In this document: positions 43,857 to 55,720 of the stretch, one piece after another | Numbering within the stretch: the stretch's first letter is position 1 | Layout: the number at the start of each line of letters is the position of its first letter | Assembly (NCBI GenBank): GCA_019915015.1 | Contig: JAHBBC010000023.1 | Span: 124,001-188,000, forward strand | Direction of reading: 5' to 3' | Length of the DNA: 64,000 nucleotides | Source of the DNA: Auriscalpium vulgare | Lineage: Eukaryota; Basidiomycota; Agaricomycetes; Russulales; Auriscalpiaceae | Made by a program: the position numbers and the translations under genes | Notes under the pieces: model-generated | What the model was told of the DNA's origin: nothing | Databases searched by the model: none | What the model saw: the letters and a program-made list of their open reading frames with translations, nothing else

Positions 43857-45403
43857 ATGCCTTCCGATGAAATTACTAAGTCTCAAAATGCAAATCAACT
43901 GTACGCGATGGAGTCAACCTGTCCGCACCTTGGCGCAGACATGTCGCATGCGGACATCGAGGAGTACGAATCCAATGTTGTGGCAGTATGCCCTTGGCAC
44001 CGGTAAGTGTGCATCAGCATACTTCCACGCTAGTTTGATTGATGATGATCACAGATACGATTTCGACCTACGAACTGGGCAGAGCATGTTCGGCTTGAAG
44101 GCCTGTACATATGCCGTCGAAGTGCGCGGGGACGGCGGCGGTGAAGACACAGTCTGGGTAGAGGCACCTCAGGACGGCCAGAATTGGCGTCTCGTAGAGC
44201 TGCGCCCTGTATCGGAGGAGTTCTCCGACCCACCACCTCCTCCGCCATTGGACATCGCCCAGCTCTCGTTGTCGGATCCTACAAAGGAGGAGCCGGTAGT
44301 CCCTTTGGAGAACCCACCAAGAACGCTCATGCAGTGGGCGGTGCTGATCTTGAACACCTCACATCCAACGCTCAAAGTTCGTGCCATGTTCCTCTGAATG
44401 CGATGCGTTTTTTTAATTTGATCAGGTAGAGCGGACGCGACACGCAGTTCACCTGTACCGGACAGGACAACTGACGTCTATCGGAAATCGAGCATCAAAC
44501 CCACCGACACCCCCAGACATTCCTCCACGCGAGGAGATATACCGGAAGAGCACAGTGGATCCAGTGAAGGCGGGCAAGCGCAAGAACCGCGCGGGCATGC
44601 TTCATGCACTAGCCAACATCGAGCAATGGGCGTGAGTCTGCATCGTTTACATCACAAGCACCAATCTCATGCTGTTTTCTAGTATTGATCTTGCGTGAGC
44701 CCTTCTATCATGCTCCAACCCTAAGACATATCTCACCGTGCGAGCCAGATGGGACATCATGGCGCGCTTCGGCTCCGCATACCCGGACCTCCCACCCGCC
44801 TTTTTCTCCGACTTCACCAAGATGGCTCTGGACGAATCCAAGCACTTCTCGCTCCTCACCGCGCGCCTCGGCGCGCTCTCCCCGAGCACGCCCTACGGCT
44901 CGCTGCCCGTGCACGCGGGACTCTGGGACTCCGCGCGCACGACGTTCTCCTCGCTACGCGCGCGCCTCGCGATCATCCACCTCGTGCACGAGGCGCGCGG
45001 ACTCGACGTGAACCCGCAGACCATCGCGCGCTTTGCGCGGGCGGGCGATGCGGAGAGCGTCAGCGCGCTCGAGGTCATACATGCGGACGAGGTGACGCAT
45101 GTGACGACGGGGCACCGGTGGTTCACGTGGGTGTGCGCGCGCGATGGCGTCGACCCGGTGAGCACGTTCAGGGAGGAGGTGAGGAGGGGCTGGCGCGGCG
45201 ATGTGAAGGGCCCGTTCAATGTGGAGGATCGTGAGAAGGCGGGCATGACGAGGGAGTTTTATGAGGACTTGAGGGGCGAAATGGAATGGGAGGACTCGGT
45301 GCCGTCAGGAGAGGCCGCTGTGAAGAAGAAGCCGGACAACAAGTTAGAGGTCGCATATGAAAGGTACGCGGCACATGTCGGCATCGTGTCGAAAAGAAAC
45401 TGA
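43857..45403 (+). CDS. Rieske domain fused to DUF455 ferritin-like protein
   Basis: Exons 43857-44002, 44055-44376, 44426-44631, 44683-44694 (only 12 nt) and 44749-45403; 1341 nt, 446 residues. A Rieske [2Fe-2S] site: CPH (Cys22, His24) and CPWHR (Cys45, His48). Then a Pro-rich linker and a ferritin-like helical domain with LDESKHF, HEARGLD and HADEVTHV, the Glu/His pattern of DUF455/MiaE-like diiron proteins. The Rieske part is short at its N-terminus, so an upstream exon may be missing. Likely a redox enzyme with its own electron-transfer domain; substrate unknown. Confidence 0.85.
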
Positions 45404-45584
45404 CTTATCACATAGCTGATGAGGCTGATGAGCGTGAAGAAGTCTGTAGTGCATGTGTTGCAATCATAATGTATGTGGTGCTGTATCAGTGTGTATGTGT
45501 ATGTCATCTCATCTCATTCCAAGTCGTGAAGTCGGAACTGCCAGCGTTCCTATACCATCGTTACCTCGTCGCGTCCAAACCAGG

Positions 45585-47583
45585 TCACAAATCAGTCGTG
45601 GCCACCCTCGTCACTGTCTTCAGCGTTGTCGTGGTGGTCGTGGTGGTCGTGGTTACCGTCACCAATCCCTTTCCGCGATCCTCCCGGCGCACGTTGTTCA
45701 CCACTGTCGACGGCGCGCCTTTCGTGATCTGCGGGCGCGGGTGGGCGCGCAGGCGCCAGTAGGTGCTAGTCGCCTCAGTATCATTCGACAAGACGACCTG
45801 TGACGAAAGCCCGTTAGCCTTGTGGCGGCCGGTTCAGAGAAGACAACGTACCCTGGCGCCCACATGTTCCCCAGCGAGACCCCACGCGAGGTCAGAGTTC
45901 GGCCACCGGATCCTATAAGACCCCATCAGCGCGGGACGATGCAAGGCCAGGAATGGGACGCACCGAGCGTAGATATCCTCGTCCTCATCTTCGCTGTCGA
46001 AGTGGGTCAGGACTTCCAGGTCCCAACACACCGGGAATGAGCCCGCGGCGATCGACGCGACGCCTCCGCTCTGCATGTTGAGCCCGTCGAGGGCCGCGAA
46101 TGCCTGGCTATGCATGCTACGGATCATATAGCCCGCGCCGAGCCTGGAGAACTCCCACTGCACCGACGTGATCAGGGACCGGCAGCGAGAAGGAAGGAGA
46201 TGAAAATCTTACCTGCTGGTTCTCCCACCCATGCATGCCGAAGCCGATGAGCGACCTATCATCCGCGCCAGAGAGGTCGAGCGACATGCCCCAGCGGACG
46301 TCTGTCAGGGTATACACGCCCGGGTCCAGCGGGCGCACCGGTGAGCGCGGCGACGTCGATGGCAGGACGCGCGGCAGCGGGACCATGGGCCCGCGCTCCT
46401 GCGGAGAACTTCTCTCCTGCTGCTGTGGTTGGACAGGCGATGCTAGCCGTCCTCGTGTCTCTTCGGGGGATCGAGATGGCGACGGCTCGGGCAGCCCCAG
46501 CGATGGGATGGGCTCGATAGGTGTCGGGATATGCGGGAAGGGCGAAGGAGGCCGGATGTGGATCGCCGGGGACGGCTGCGTCTGCGACGTGGGCGTGTGC
46601 ACCGCGCCCCAACGCACGCGCTTCGCCTTGGTGGGCGAGGCGCCGTCTGTGGCAGAGTTTGCGGCCGAGCCCGCGGGGTGTAGATGCGTGTCGATGTCGA
46701 GGTGGAGGCCCGCGCCGGGCTTGGTAGCTGGGCTGGCGGCGTCGCCTTCGGAACGCTGCTCAGCAAAGACCGCACCGTCGTCCTCGCCCTCTTGCGTACC
46801 GTATCCGGGGTCCTCGTGCCAGAGTCCTGCTGCCTCGTGCTCGGACGGTGTGCCCGCGTGGAGGGAGTGGCCGCTCTCGCTCACCCGGGGCGTCAGCAGG
46901 TCCTCCTCGCGCGTCTCGACGGACAGCATTACTGGCTGCAGCGCCGTCAGCTGCGCGCCCTGCCGCTGCTCCTCCTCCCGCGGCTGCTCCTCCTCTCGCA
47001 GTGGTGGCTCTTCTTGCTGCGGCGCCTCTTCTTGTAGCGGCTCCTCCTCACGCGGCTCCTCCAACCCCGGCGGGAAGCGCAGTTCACCCTCGCCCTCCAG
47101 CCCCTGGCCGGCCGCCTCCTCCCGCGCCTCGCGCTCACGCTCCCTCTCCTCCTCCGCAAGCAGCCGCGAGCGCCGCTTCTCCATGCCCTCGCGCGCAAAT
47201 GCGACCGCGCGCTCGCGCATCGCGCCCATTGCGCGCTCCATCGCCGCCGCCGCCATGCCCCAGTCCGTCCGCTCCGCGTCGTCTGCGGCGAGCCCGCCCT
47301 GCATCTCCTCGCGCTCCTCCGCGGGCGTGACGAGCAGCTCGCCCGGCATCGCCTCCGTGCCGAGATCCTGCTCGGGCGGAGGGGGGCCGTCTTGCTGGTG
47401 GGTTTGAGGTTGCGGTTGGGCGTCGGCCCCCGGGGACTGCGGGCGCACGAGCGGCAGCGCGTCGCGCGGCGGCGGCGGGTGCACGGCAGCTGGTTGGGCG
47501 ACGCGCGGCTGCGGGGCGAATGCGCGCGGTGCGGGCGCGGGCGCGGGCGAGGCGTCGCGGGAGTTGCTCGGTGTGTTGCCCAT
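45585..47583 (-). CDS. long protein with C-terminal ricin-B-type lectin domain
   Basis: Exons 47583-46213, 46157-45852 and 45797-45585; 1890 nt, 629 residues. The first about 420 residues are low complexity (Pro/Ala-rich, then Glu/Arg/Gln-rich with coiled-coil character, then Ser/Pro-rich). The C-terminus has a beta-trefoil-like repeat, VYTLTDVRWGMSLDLSGADDRSLIGF ... WENQQ, close to the small lectin next door, and ends in a Thr-rich run. MGNTPSN is a possible N-myristoylation signal, and no secretion signal is seen, so an intracellular, membrane-tethered protein is my inference. An ATATAAA (47661-47668) lies about 80 nt upstream. Confidence 0.75.
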
Positions 47584-48384
47584 GGCTTTTCTGTGTCTGA
47601 GTGCTGTAAGGTGTCGAGAATTGGTTCGAGAAGTGCGGATTTTCGAGGTGTGGGCGCGGGTTTATATGTATGGGGAGGAGGCAGCGTGCTGGGGCAGGCG
47701 GAGGCGTGCAGCGTCCGGCGTGGCGTGGCGTGGTGGAGGCAGCTGGAGTGCGCGCGTTCGGTCTATGCGTGTGATTGCTCCAAGACTAGACACACTGGCA
47801 CTGCGGGCAGCATGCATAATTTGCTGTGTTACATTGCCGACTGGGGGGACGCAGGCCGCAGCGATCAGACATGTTGTACTCGACCGCGCCGTGCACGTCC
47901 ACAGCACTGCTTCGGCGGCGCCTGCGAGGTGTGCGGGGGGTGCGCCGCGACAACGTTTTAAGGCTGGCTGCACTCGGAAGTGCTCTGAGGCCTCGCAATT
48001 GCAACGTGTTCGCCCTGCAAGCGCTTGAGGTGTACAGATGTACGGCCGGTCGTCTGCAGGCTATCTCTCGTGCTGCCGCTCGAAACCGGCAGGAACCAGG
48101 GACAGATGTCGGGCGCGATTGATCTATTGAAGATAGCACATGCGAGCGAGCACGCTTCACAATGGTTTTCACATACAGCGTGAGTTCAAGCATCGAAGAG
48201 CCACGACATACGAGTCCGAAACGTTGACAGGCGAAACGTTCCTTACTTGTTCAGTCTGTGACTGAGTTGCACCATTTGGCGTAGAACGATTGGCAAATAT
48301 ACACTGCGTTGTTAAAGTTACTATGGCTATTCAACTCGCTAAGTTCGACATTCTGACATGCGTTACTACAGACATCGGCGTCAT
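47584..48384. other. intergenic between the two lectin genes
   Basis: No gene recognised; contains the promoter of the downstream lectin gene on the minus strand. Confidence 0.4.
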
Positions 48385-48989
48385 TCACTGAGCTGAAATG
48401 CGGAACAATTAATTTGAGTGTGTGTGCAATAAAGTTTAAGAAAAGTAACGCACGGGGAACGAGACGCCAGAGCTGGTTCTCGCCGTGCCACTTGGACCAG
48501 AGAGTGACGGGTGTGCCCGGGGTAGCGTTGCCGTGGTCGGAGAGATCAACGTTGAACTTGGTGTCATGCACGAAGATACTGATGACATCCCGTCATGTCG
48601 TCAGCAAATGATGAACACCTAAAGCGAGCACGCAACATACCGGAAGGTCTCGGTGTGCTTGTCATCAGGCCAGATGTCCCATTTGAAGGGCTCGTCGACG
48701 GCGACGACCGGCGCGCCATCGCGGGGCTCGCCGTCAACACCTAGGTACTTGCCCGTGCCGACGGAGCGAATCGTCCACTCGCCGCCGTCGACCTGTTGGA
48801 ACTGCCACTATCGCGCGACGTCAGCCGCATGCCCCGCTAGGGAGACTCGACGAGCTCGCGTACCTTTTGGTTGTCGCCGCCGTGGTAATCATAGCCGATG
48901 ATAGAGCGGTTGTCGCCGCCCGAGAGGTCAGCGATGTTGCCAGCCTTGAAGTTGGTGAGGACGTATACTTGGTCGGATTGAAGAGACAT
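48385..48989 (-). CDS. small ricin-B-type lectin
   Basis: Exons 48989-48864, 48807-48641, 48578-48454 and possibly 48392-48385; about 141 residues, the normal size of a single beta-trefoil. Repeats: VYVLTNFKAGNIADLSGGDNRSIIGY, WQFQQVDGGEWTIRSVGTGKYLGVDG, and FNVDLSDHGNATPGTPVTLWSKW ... NQLWRLVP. No signal peptide, as is usual for cytoplasmic fungal defence lectins; sugar specificity is unknown. The last tiny exon is uncertain: reading on without it adds a longer unrelated tail. Confidence 0.8.
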
Positions 48990-49022
48990 GATGGGATAGG
49001 GATGTTCTGCTTGACCGTCGAG

Positions 49023-49031
49023 CTTTATATA
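49023..49031 (-). promoter_or_regulatory. TATA box of the small lectin gene
   Basis: Minus strand reads TATATAAAG, 34-42 nt upstream of the ATG at 48989. Confidence 0.6.
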
Positions 49032-50609
49032 CGTGACGGAGACTATGATATCATCCCCCTGAGCCCTTCCGGTGCGGACCATTATTGGCAATTTGAACAT
49101 TATTGTGCCCGATGGCGTAGGCGGGCTGCGCCGCGGGGAATGATGAATCCACTTGGATCGATGGCGTTTGTGCAAATGGGCCCGCCAAGGCCGTTGGGGC
49201 GCTCCTCCGAGCGGCAAGGCCCAAGGGGTACACCGTACCGACGCGCACCCACGTGCACAAGCGTCATAGTCACATGATCGTAAAGTACATTGGCTTTGTG
49301 TGAGCCTGTGAGCTTTACCAGCCAGCCAGGTGAGGAGAAGAGGATGTGAGTTGCACAGCAGAGGCATGCGAGGCACAGGAGGGACGATGTGCCGCCCTGC
49401 ACGACGTTGAGCATTCTCGAGCAACCATACCCGCCTTCATCTTAGCTCGGTCCATAGCGAGATGGATTGACTGCAGAGCTCCAAACTGGCAGGACAAGAC
49501 CCGAAGCAGATGTCATCCTGATGTACGCGTATCCTCCGAGTGGCTTCGACGTCGGCCGCGACCGGATAGCGTGGAGGATGCCTCGGCTCGAATCGCGAGG
49601 CGCACACGTGTAGGGGTCCACATGTGAAGGTTCTGAGACAGGTCGGCAAGAAGAGACCAACATTGGACCACTGACGATGTCCACGACTCCATATGCCTGA
49701 TCGTGAAAAGAGCGTTAGCACGTCAGAATGAAGGCTCGGTTCCACAGAATAGCTTCTCACCTAGCCTGCAGTCTTGGACAGACCTGGTCCGTCGTGGCCA
49801 TCATCTGATAACGTCAGGTGCAGAGGCAGGCAGTCGGCGAGCAAGCGGCTACCGCCGTGGGTCCAATACGTGGGAGCGGCTTCACCAATACCAGCAGGTC
49901 GTCTAGCATCGATCCTGCGCCGGCCGCCTCGCCATCGCATGGATGCGAGGACGCCGCCATCAGAAAGAGAACCCAAGGCTCAGCCGGGTACTGGAGAAGC
50001 CCCTTACCGAGATACGACCACGCAGCCAGCGCAAGTTGCCACAGAGCTCGGAATGAGGAAGAACAATACGGCGGCCTATCCGGCAAAATGACGAGCGCTT
50101 GCCCAATTGTGCAGCCTATTGTCTTTGAAGGGCGAGAATAGCATAGGATAGGATGTCGAGGCTTGACCCATATGAACCCTGTCGCGCTTGTAGGTGCTCA
50201 TCCTGGCCGTTCCAGTTCAACAAAAAGCTGACGCTGGCGGGTTTGTTGTTGGTCGCCACCGTGAGAAAGCGGCTGGACCGGCCGAGATTATAATATTGGC
50301 GAATTATTGGCCGTTTATGCGTTTCTTCGCTCTGCGAGATTTGGAAACCGTTCGCCGTCTTTCTTTCTTTTCTTCCCTGTTTTCTTCTTCCAAGGCGCGA
50401 GGCAGCACCCCGCGTCGGCCATCGGACGTTTCCCGCCCACAAAAGCGACGATTATCGACGAGCAACACGACACCGCATACCCCGGCGCATACCCCGCCCT
50501 CTCGCATCCCGGATACCACCATCGCTACCTCTGTACTACTTGTCTTCCGCCTCGCACTCGCATCCCACCCCCTGCACGCGAATCGCTGCTCTCGTAATAT
50601 CAGCGTAGC
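49032..50609. other. intergenic, no gene recognised
   Basis: About 1.6 kb with only short frames on both strands. Near 50285-50400 an AT-rich segment and a pyrimidine-rich run precede the xylulokinase gene and probably belong to its promoter. Confidence 0.4.
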
Positions 50610-53526
50610 ATGCCTGCACCCGCCAAGAGCGGCCAGGCGCTCTTCCTCGGCCTCGAACTCGCGACAGACCAACTGCGCGCAACGCTCGTCGACGAGAACT
50701 TGGATCTGGTCGGCGTGGAGGCGGTTGATTTTGACACCGAGCTATCGGAGTACCAGTGAGTGCATCGCATCTCTGCCCCCCAGCGTGCCCCACCTCCGAG
50801 TGCTGACCCTCCATAGGACGTCCGGCGGCATCTTCACAACCCCTGGCGATGCGTACACAACACCTGTCGATATGTGGGTGAAAGCCTTGGGTGCGTCTTT
50901 TCCTCCCCGGAATCAAATGTTTTTTCCTTTGACTAATTTTGACCACTTTTGATCGGGATCGAATCTGCTCGCACATTGCGCAACGCCTCGTGTCCGCCGC
51001 CACCACATTTACTCCGCGTTACCCCCACCGCCTGCGCACGCGCGTTTCCAGACTTTCTGCTGGAGAAAGTGAGCCGCAACCACGAAGTTGCACGGATAAA
51101 GGCTATTGGAGGTGCTGCTCAGGTGAGATTTGCTTCCGTTTAGCTTTCGCCGTCTCCTTGGGTCCTTTGCCGAGCACAGGTCCCGTGATTCATTATCTGC
51201 ATCTGCTAGCAGGTCTACGGCCTTACCGTTGCCTTTTCCCTTTTTCTCTCCCTTGCGTTGCGCGTTCGTGCAAACTTGACCGCACCTTGATTTTGTCCTC
51301 ATCCCTGCGCCCGTCGATACCTCTTGCTCACCGACTTTCTCAACAGCCCGCCCTCGTTTGGTGGAAATCATCCCCGATCCCCACATTCCCTCCCCTCGAC
51401 TCCCGACTACCCCTACACTCCCAACTTTCCCCAAATACCTTCTCCCTGCCCAACACCCCCGTTGCACAAGATACTTTCTCCCACTCGCATGCACTCAGCC
51501 TCGAAGCCGCGCTCGGCGGCCCCGACCACATGGCCGCGCGCGTCGGCACGAGCGCAAACTCGTCCCTCATCGCCGCGCAGCTGCTGCGCGTGCGCGAGGG
51601 CTCCCCCGAGACGTGGGCGCGTACGGGGCGCGTGCAGATTGCGTCCGCGTTCCTCGCGAGCCTCGTTTCGGGAACGTGGGTCGGCATGAGCGAGGCGGAG
51701 GCGTGCGGGACGGGCATGTGGGTGTACGCGTCTGGCGGGCAGGGGCACTGGGACGATGAGGTCATTGAGCTCGTTGCCGGCTCGCGGGAGGATGCCCGGA
51801 GGGTGCGCACGTGGCTCGGGGATGTCGACATCTCTGGCGGAGGGCGACGTATAGGCACTGTGTCGCGATACCTCGTCGATCGATATGGCTTTGACCCTGG
51901 TGGGTTCCTCGCGCTCGTGATCACTCCATCGCTCACACTGCTGCTTCAGACACGATCCTTTCTTCATTTACCGCGGACTATCTCTCAACATATCTTTCCA
52001 TGGTTCCATTACCATCAGACGCCGTCCTCTCCTTCGGCCCTATGGACCTTCTGCTCACAAGCGCACCCCACTATCTCCCCACCCGCCTGTACAACGTATT
52101 CCCGCATCCTGCGCAGGATGTCAGCGAAAAGCGGAAATACATCACGATGCTGACGAGCAGGTATGTTAACATATAAACTCTATGCGCCATTTTCTCTAAC
52201 AACTGCTGCAGAAATGCTGACGTGCCACGCGCACTTGTACGAGATATGTATACCAAGAGCTGGAGCGCGTTTGACCGTCTTATATCAGTTGTTCCCCCTG
52301 GTGGTTCCATTGGGTGTGTTTCGATATGTCGCTGTTGCGTTTGCTTCGACTGACAGTTTACGCACAGCCTGGACGATAAGCTATTCAGCTTTTGGCTCCT
52401 GCAGGGCGACAGCTTCCCGCTATCGCACGTCAAGGGCATCTACCGGTTCGAAACAGGTGTCAAGGTCAACGAGTTCCGCGACCTCCGCGCGAATCCACGA
52501 TGCCTTGTGGAAAGTCAGGCGCTGTCGTTCAGGGTGAGGTGGGCGCGCATGGCTGCCACCGGTGTGCTCGGTGCTGCCGCGGGTCGCGCGCGCGGAACAG
52601 GAAACCTCGTCACCTCCGGGAGCAGCGCAGCCCCATCACCCGGCCCGGGGCAGCAGCGGACGAGTACGCCGTTAGGCGTTTCGCCAGCCGCACCAACTGC
52701 TGCGTCGTCGCTCGGCCTGACCTTCGACCCGTACGACAGCTCCTCGCTTCCCGCGCGGCTCCTCACCACCGGCGCTGCAATCAACTTCCCGTCCGTCGCC
52801 GCTCTCGTCAGCGAGCTTTTTAACGCGCCTGTCTTCGTCCCGTCGACGCAGCTCGACTCGGCGCAGGTCACGCCCCACCGGAACGCGCCGGCGTCAGGAT
52901 TCCCGGGGCGCGCGGCGCTGGGCGGTGCATACGTCGCGCGGTGGGTGTGGGGGAAGGAGCGTGGGGCGGGGCGCGGCAGCTTCGAGGAGGAGGTGCGGCG
53001 GCTCCTCGGTAAGCGGTGGGTCGCGAGCGGCGGCGCGCCGCTGCGCACGAACGTGAACGCGCCCGCACCGGCCCCCGCGGGCAGCGGCGCGAGCACGCCG
53101 TACGGCGGCGGGTTCGGCGCGACGGTGTTCGAGGAGGAGGACGAGGACGCACTGGAGCAGCTCGAGCGGCTCGGCGGGGACGCGTTCGGCGAGGGCGAGA
53201 TGGCGGAGGCGCGCCGCCTGCGCACGACGACCGCGTCGACCGCCGCGGGCACGACGAGCAGCGCCGCGTCGGGCGGGCCGTCGACCGCGTACACGACGCC
53301 GGACCTTGGCGCTGCAGCCGCGAGCCCCGGCGGAACGGCTGCGGCGGGCGAGAGCGGCGCCCCCGCGAACCTCGCGCCCGTCACCGCGCTGCCAACTGGC
53401 GAGGCAGAGATGCAGATCGGCCTCGGGAAGGTCGCGGAGCCGGATGTGGATGCGTTCATGGCGTACGCGGCGATCGTGCCGGAGTACTGTCGGCTGGAGG
53501 GGATGCTCGTGAAGGCTCTGGTATGA
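50610..53526 (+). CDS. xylulokinase (D-xylulose kinase, FGGY family)
   Basis: Seven exons: 50610-50755, 50817-50890, 51052-51122, 51347-51899, 51950-52160, 52212-52313, 52368-53526; 2316 nt, 771 residues. Phosphorylates D-xylulose with ATP for entry into the pentose phosphate pathway, in the cytosol. FGGY motifs: LGLELATDQLRATLVDE at the N-terminus, ALVWWK, VGTSANSSLIAAQLLRV, SFGPMDLLLT, SHVKGIYRFETGVKVNEFRDLRANP and LPARLLTTGAAINFPSVA. It is longer than usual enzymes because of Ala/Gly/Thr-rich, acidic insertions in the last 200 residues. Intron 3 (224 nt) is unusually long. No lesion. Confidence 0.93.
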
Positions 53527-54131
53527 GGGGCGGTGGAGATGTAGGGAAGGAGGCGGAGGGGTGGGGAGGATGCTGTGCTATTGCTTGCTTGCTTGCTCGC
53601 TTTGCTTTGAATGCGCTTGCATGGTTGGTTGCATATTTATGGATGTGCCCGGCGGGCGGCGGGTACTTAAAAAGATGTCTGTGAAATCATCTATACCATA
53701 TACTACTTGTTTTGACGGCTCGTCGGTGGTGCCAGAGTTGCGGTTACCGGCCATACATAAGGTTCGTGTACTTGATATGAATCACCTGCTGAGGTTATTT
53801 GTAGGCCTTCAGGTAAAAGACGCTGGGCTTGACTCGCGTGCGACGACTGTCCGAGTCCTACGCCGAAATCTCATCGTAATTGCAATGAACATCACGATGG
53901 TATTTGTTCCTGTTCTATCTCACGGGCATCGAGTCACCCGAGCTGGTCTCTCAGGCCTTTTCCACAGCGTCGAGTCAATGGTATATATCACGGAGTGCGT
54001 AGGTGGTCTCACCGTATAGGTGTTCGGTCACCGTTCAGGTACGTACGTTCGCCATTCGGTACCGAAGGCCCAAATATATATACGCCGTCATGTAGAAACC
54101 ACCTCCTTAGGCCTCATTAATCCAATCGACA
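53527..54131. other. intergenic, no gene
   Basis: About 600 bp without coding signal. An ATATATATA at 54074-54082 lies about 50 nt upstream of the following F-box gene. Confidence 0.45.
54074..54082 (+). promoter_or_regulatory. TATA box of the F-box gene at 54132
   Basis: ATATATATA, 50-58 nt upstream of the ATG. Confidence 0.45.
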
Positions 54132-55378
54132 ATGTCCCCTCTGCCTATCGAACTCCTGTCCGAGATTGCGAGCGGCGTCGCCTCCGAAGAGGACCTGCGC
54201 CAACTGCGCACCGTGAGCAAGGCCTTCAAGAACATCGCGTCGGCTGACGCGTTTCGAAAGATCACGGTCAGCCCGTCCGTGAAGAGTGCGCGAGGACTCC
54301 TGAACATCCTTAACTCGCCGGAGCTTGTCATGCACGTCCGGGAGATTGAGTTCGTTGAGGAGCCGCCCCGAATGGCCGGGCAGTCGGAGGGTGCGTCTGC
54401 GACGGTCTGTGATAACCTCTACGGTTGTTGATGTTTGCGATCAGGTTCTGGAGATGCTCGTGGGCCTGGTACTAGCGAGGAGGGAGGCAGAGCGCAAGGC
54501 GAAGCGGTTGCCGAGGGCACGGCTTCCGCCAAGGAAATCCTCGCCGAAGCCTACGCGCTGTTGCACCAAGCGCCCACACTTCATACTCTGTCTTTCAAGT
54601 TCAGATCGATGTGTTGGAAGAAGACGCCTGGGACGAGGACTCTTACAAGCCGTCAGACTCGCTGCTCCTGCACTGGGCCATTCTCGGAGCCATCGCCAAT
54701 AACCCCCACCCTTTGCCAAACCTCCGCACGCTCACCCTCGACAAACTCCTCCAGTTCCGCAACGACCTGTTTGAGACACCGCACTTTGCCGCCATCGTCG
54801 GCGCGCTACACCACCTGCACCTCGACGTGTTGGCGGACGATAATGACGGCTCGTACTACCAGGAACCACTGCAGAATTTCTGGGACCAGGCGCAGGAACG
54901 TTTCCTCCGTCCTGCGGTGGAGCTGCGTTCTCTGCATCTCGATTCGAACATAGAGATTGGCATGATGCCTGCGGTCGACTTCGCGCGCCTCACATACCCG
55001 CACCTTGAGGCGGTCTTCCTAGGGAACGTATTGTTCAACGGCCTCCAGCCTGGAACGGTCGCTGACAGCGCGGAAGAATTCCTGGCGCGGCACGGCCAGA
55101 CGCTAAAGAAGCTGGAGCTTTTTCAGTGCACGATGTACTACGAAGAGGAGGAGGCGCCGGTGAGGTTTTGGGCGATGGTCTGGCGCCGGTACGCGCAGGA
55201 ACTCGAAGTCCTGAGCGAGCTTGTCGTCAAGTACGATCAAGACGAAGGGCAGACAGAGATGCGCTACAGCTGGCTGTCGGCTGGACATAGTTACATGCCG
55301 GACACACATGCACCAGGCGAGGAAGAGGATAAGGAGGAGTTTGACCTCCTGAAAGCCCTCGTGGACGCGAGGAAGTGA
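54132..55378 (+). pseudogene. F-box gene with one frameshift
   Basis: Exon 54132-54390 (MSPLPIELLSEIASGV ... LRQLRTVSKAF) and exon 54445-55378 after a 54-nt intron. Near 54600 the frame shifts: SFKFR upstream, VLEEDAWDEDSYKPSD downstream, a net loss of one base. The rest is intact through YPHLEAVFLGNVLFNG, HGQTLKKLELFQC and the acidic end. Closest local relative is the minus-strand gene at 36123-37415. Confidence 0.75.
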
Positions 55379-55720
55379 CGTGTGTTCAGACCAGTAGTGA
55401 GTGCGATGATTGCATCTTGTCGCAGGCCGAACTTGAAGCTGGAAGTCGGACTGAGCGCTGGGCGCTGGGCACCTGCAAGCCTGTTATGATTAGTTCTTGA
55501 AATCAGGGTTGATGGCCACAAATATGTTGTACGTTTGAACACATGAGTCTCTTCGTGGGGGAAAAGGGCTTGAGTTGGACGTAGAGGGACACAGAGGGAC
55601 TCCTACTCACTGAGTCTCAGAGGGCCGGGCCGGGCAAGGACCGGCGCGATATCTGGCAACTGTCTGGCAGTTTCTCTGCCTTCGACTTGCCGTCGACGTT
55701 CAATCTGGCACCCAGATTCA

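Noticed and set aside
46235..47407. 390-codon plus-strand frame opposite the large lectin gene
   Set aside because: Ser/Cys/Arg-rich shadow of the coding strand; the minus frame has introns, motif and start that fit.
49440..50160. Short frames between the lectin and xylulokinase genes
   Set aside because: No motif, no consistent splice pattern and no similarity I recognise.
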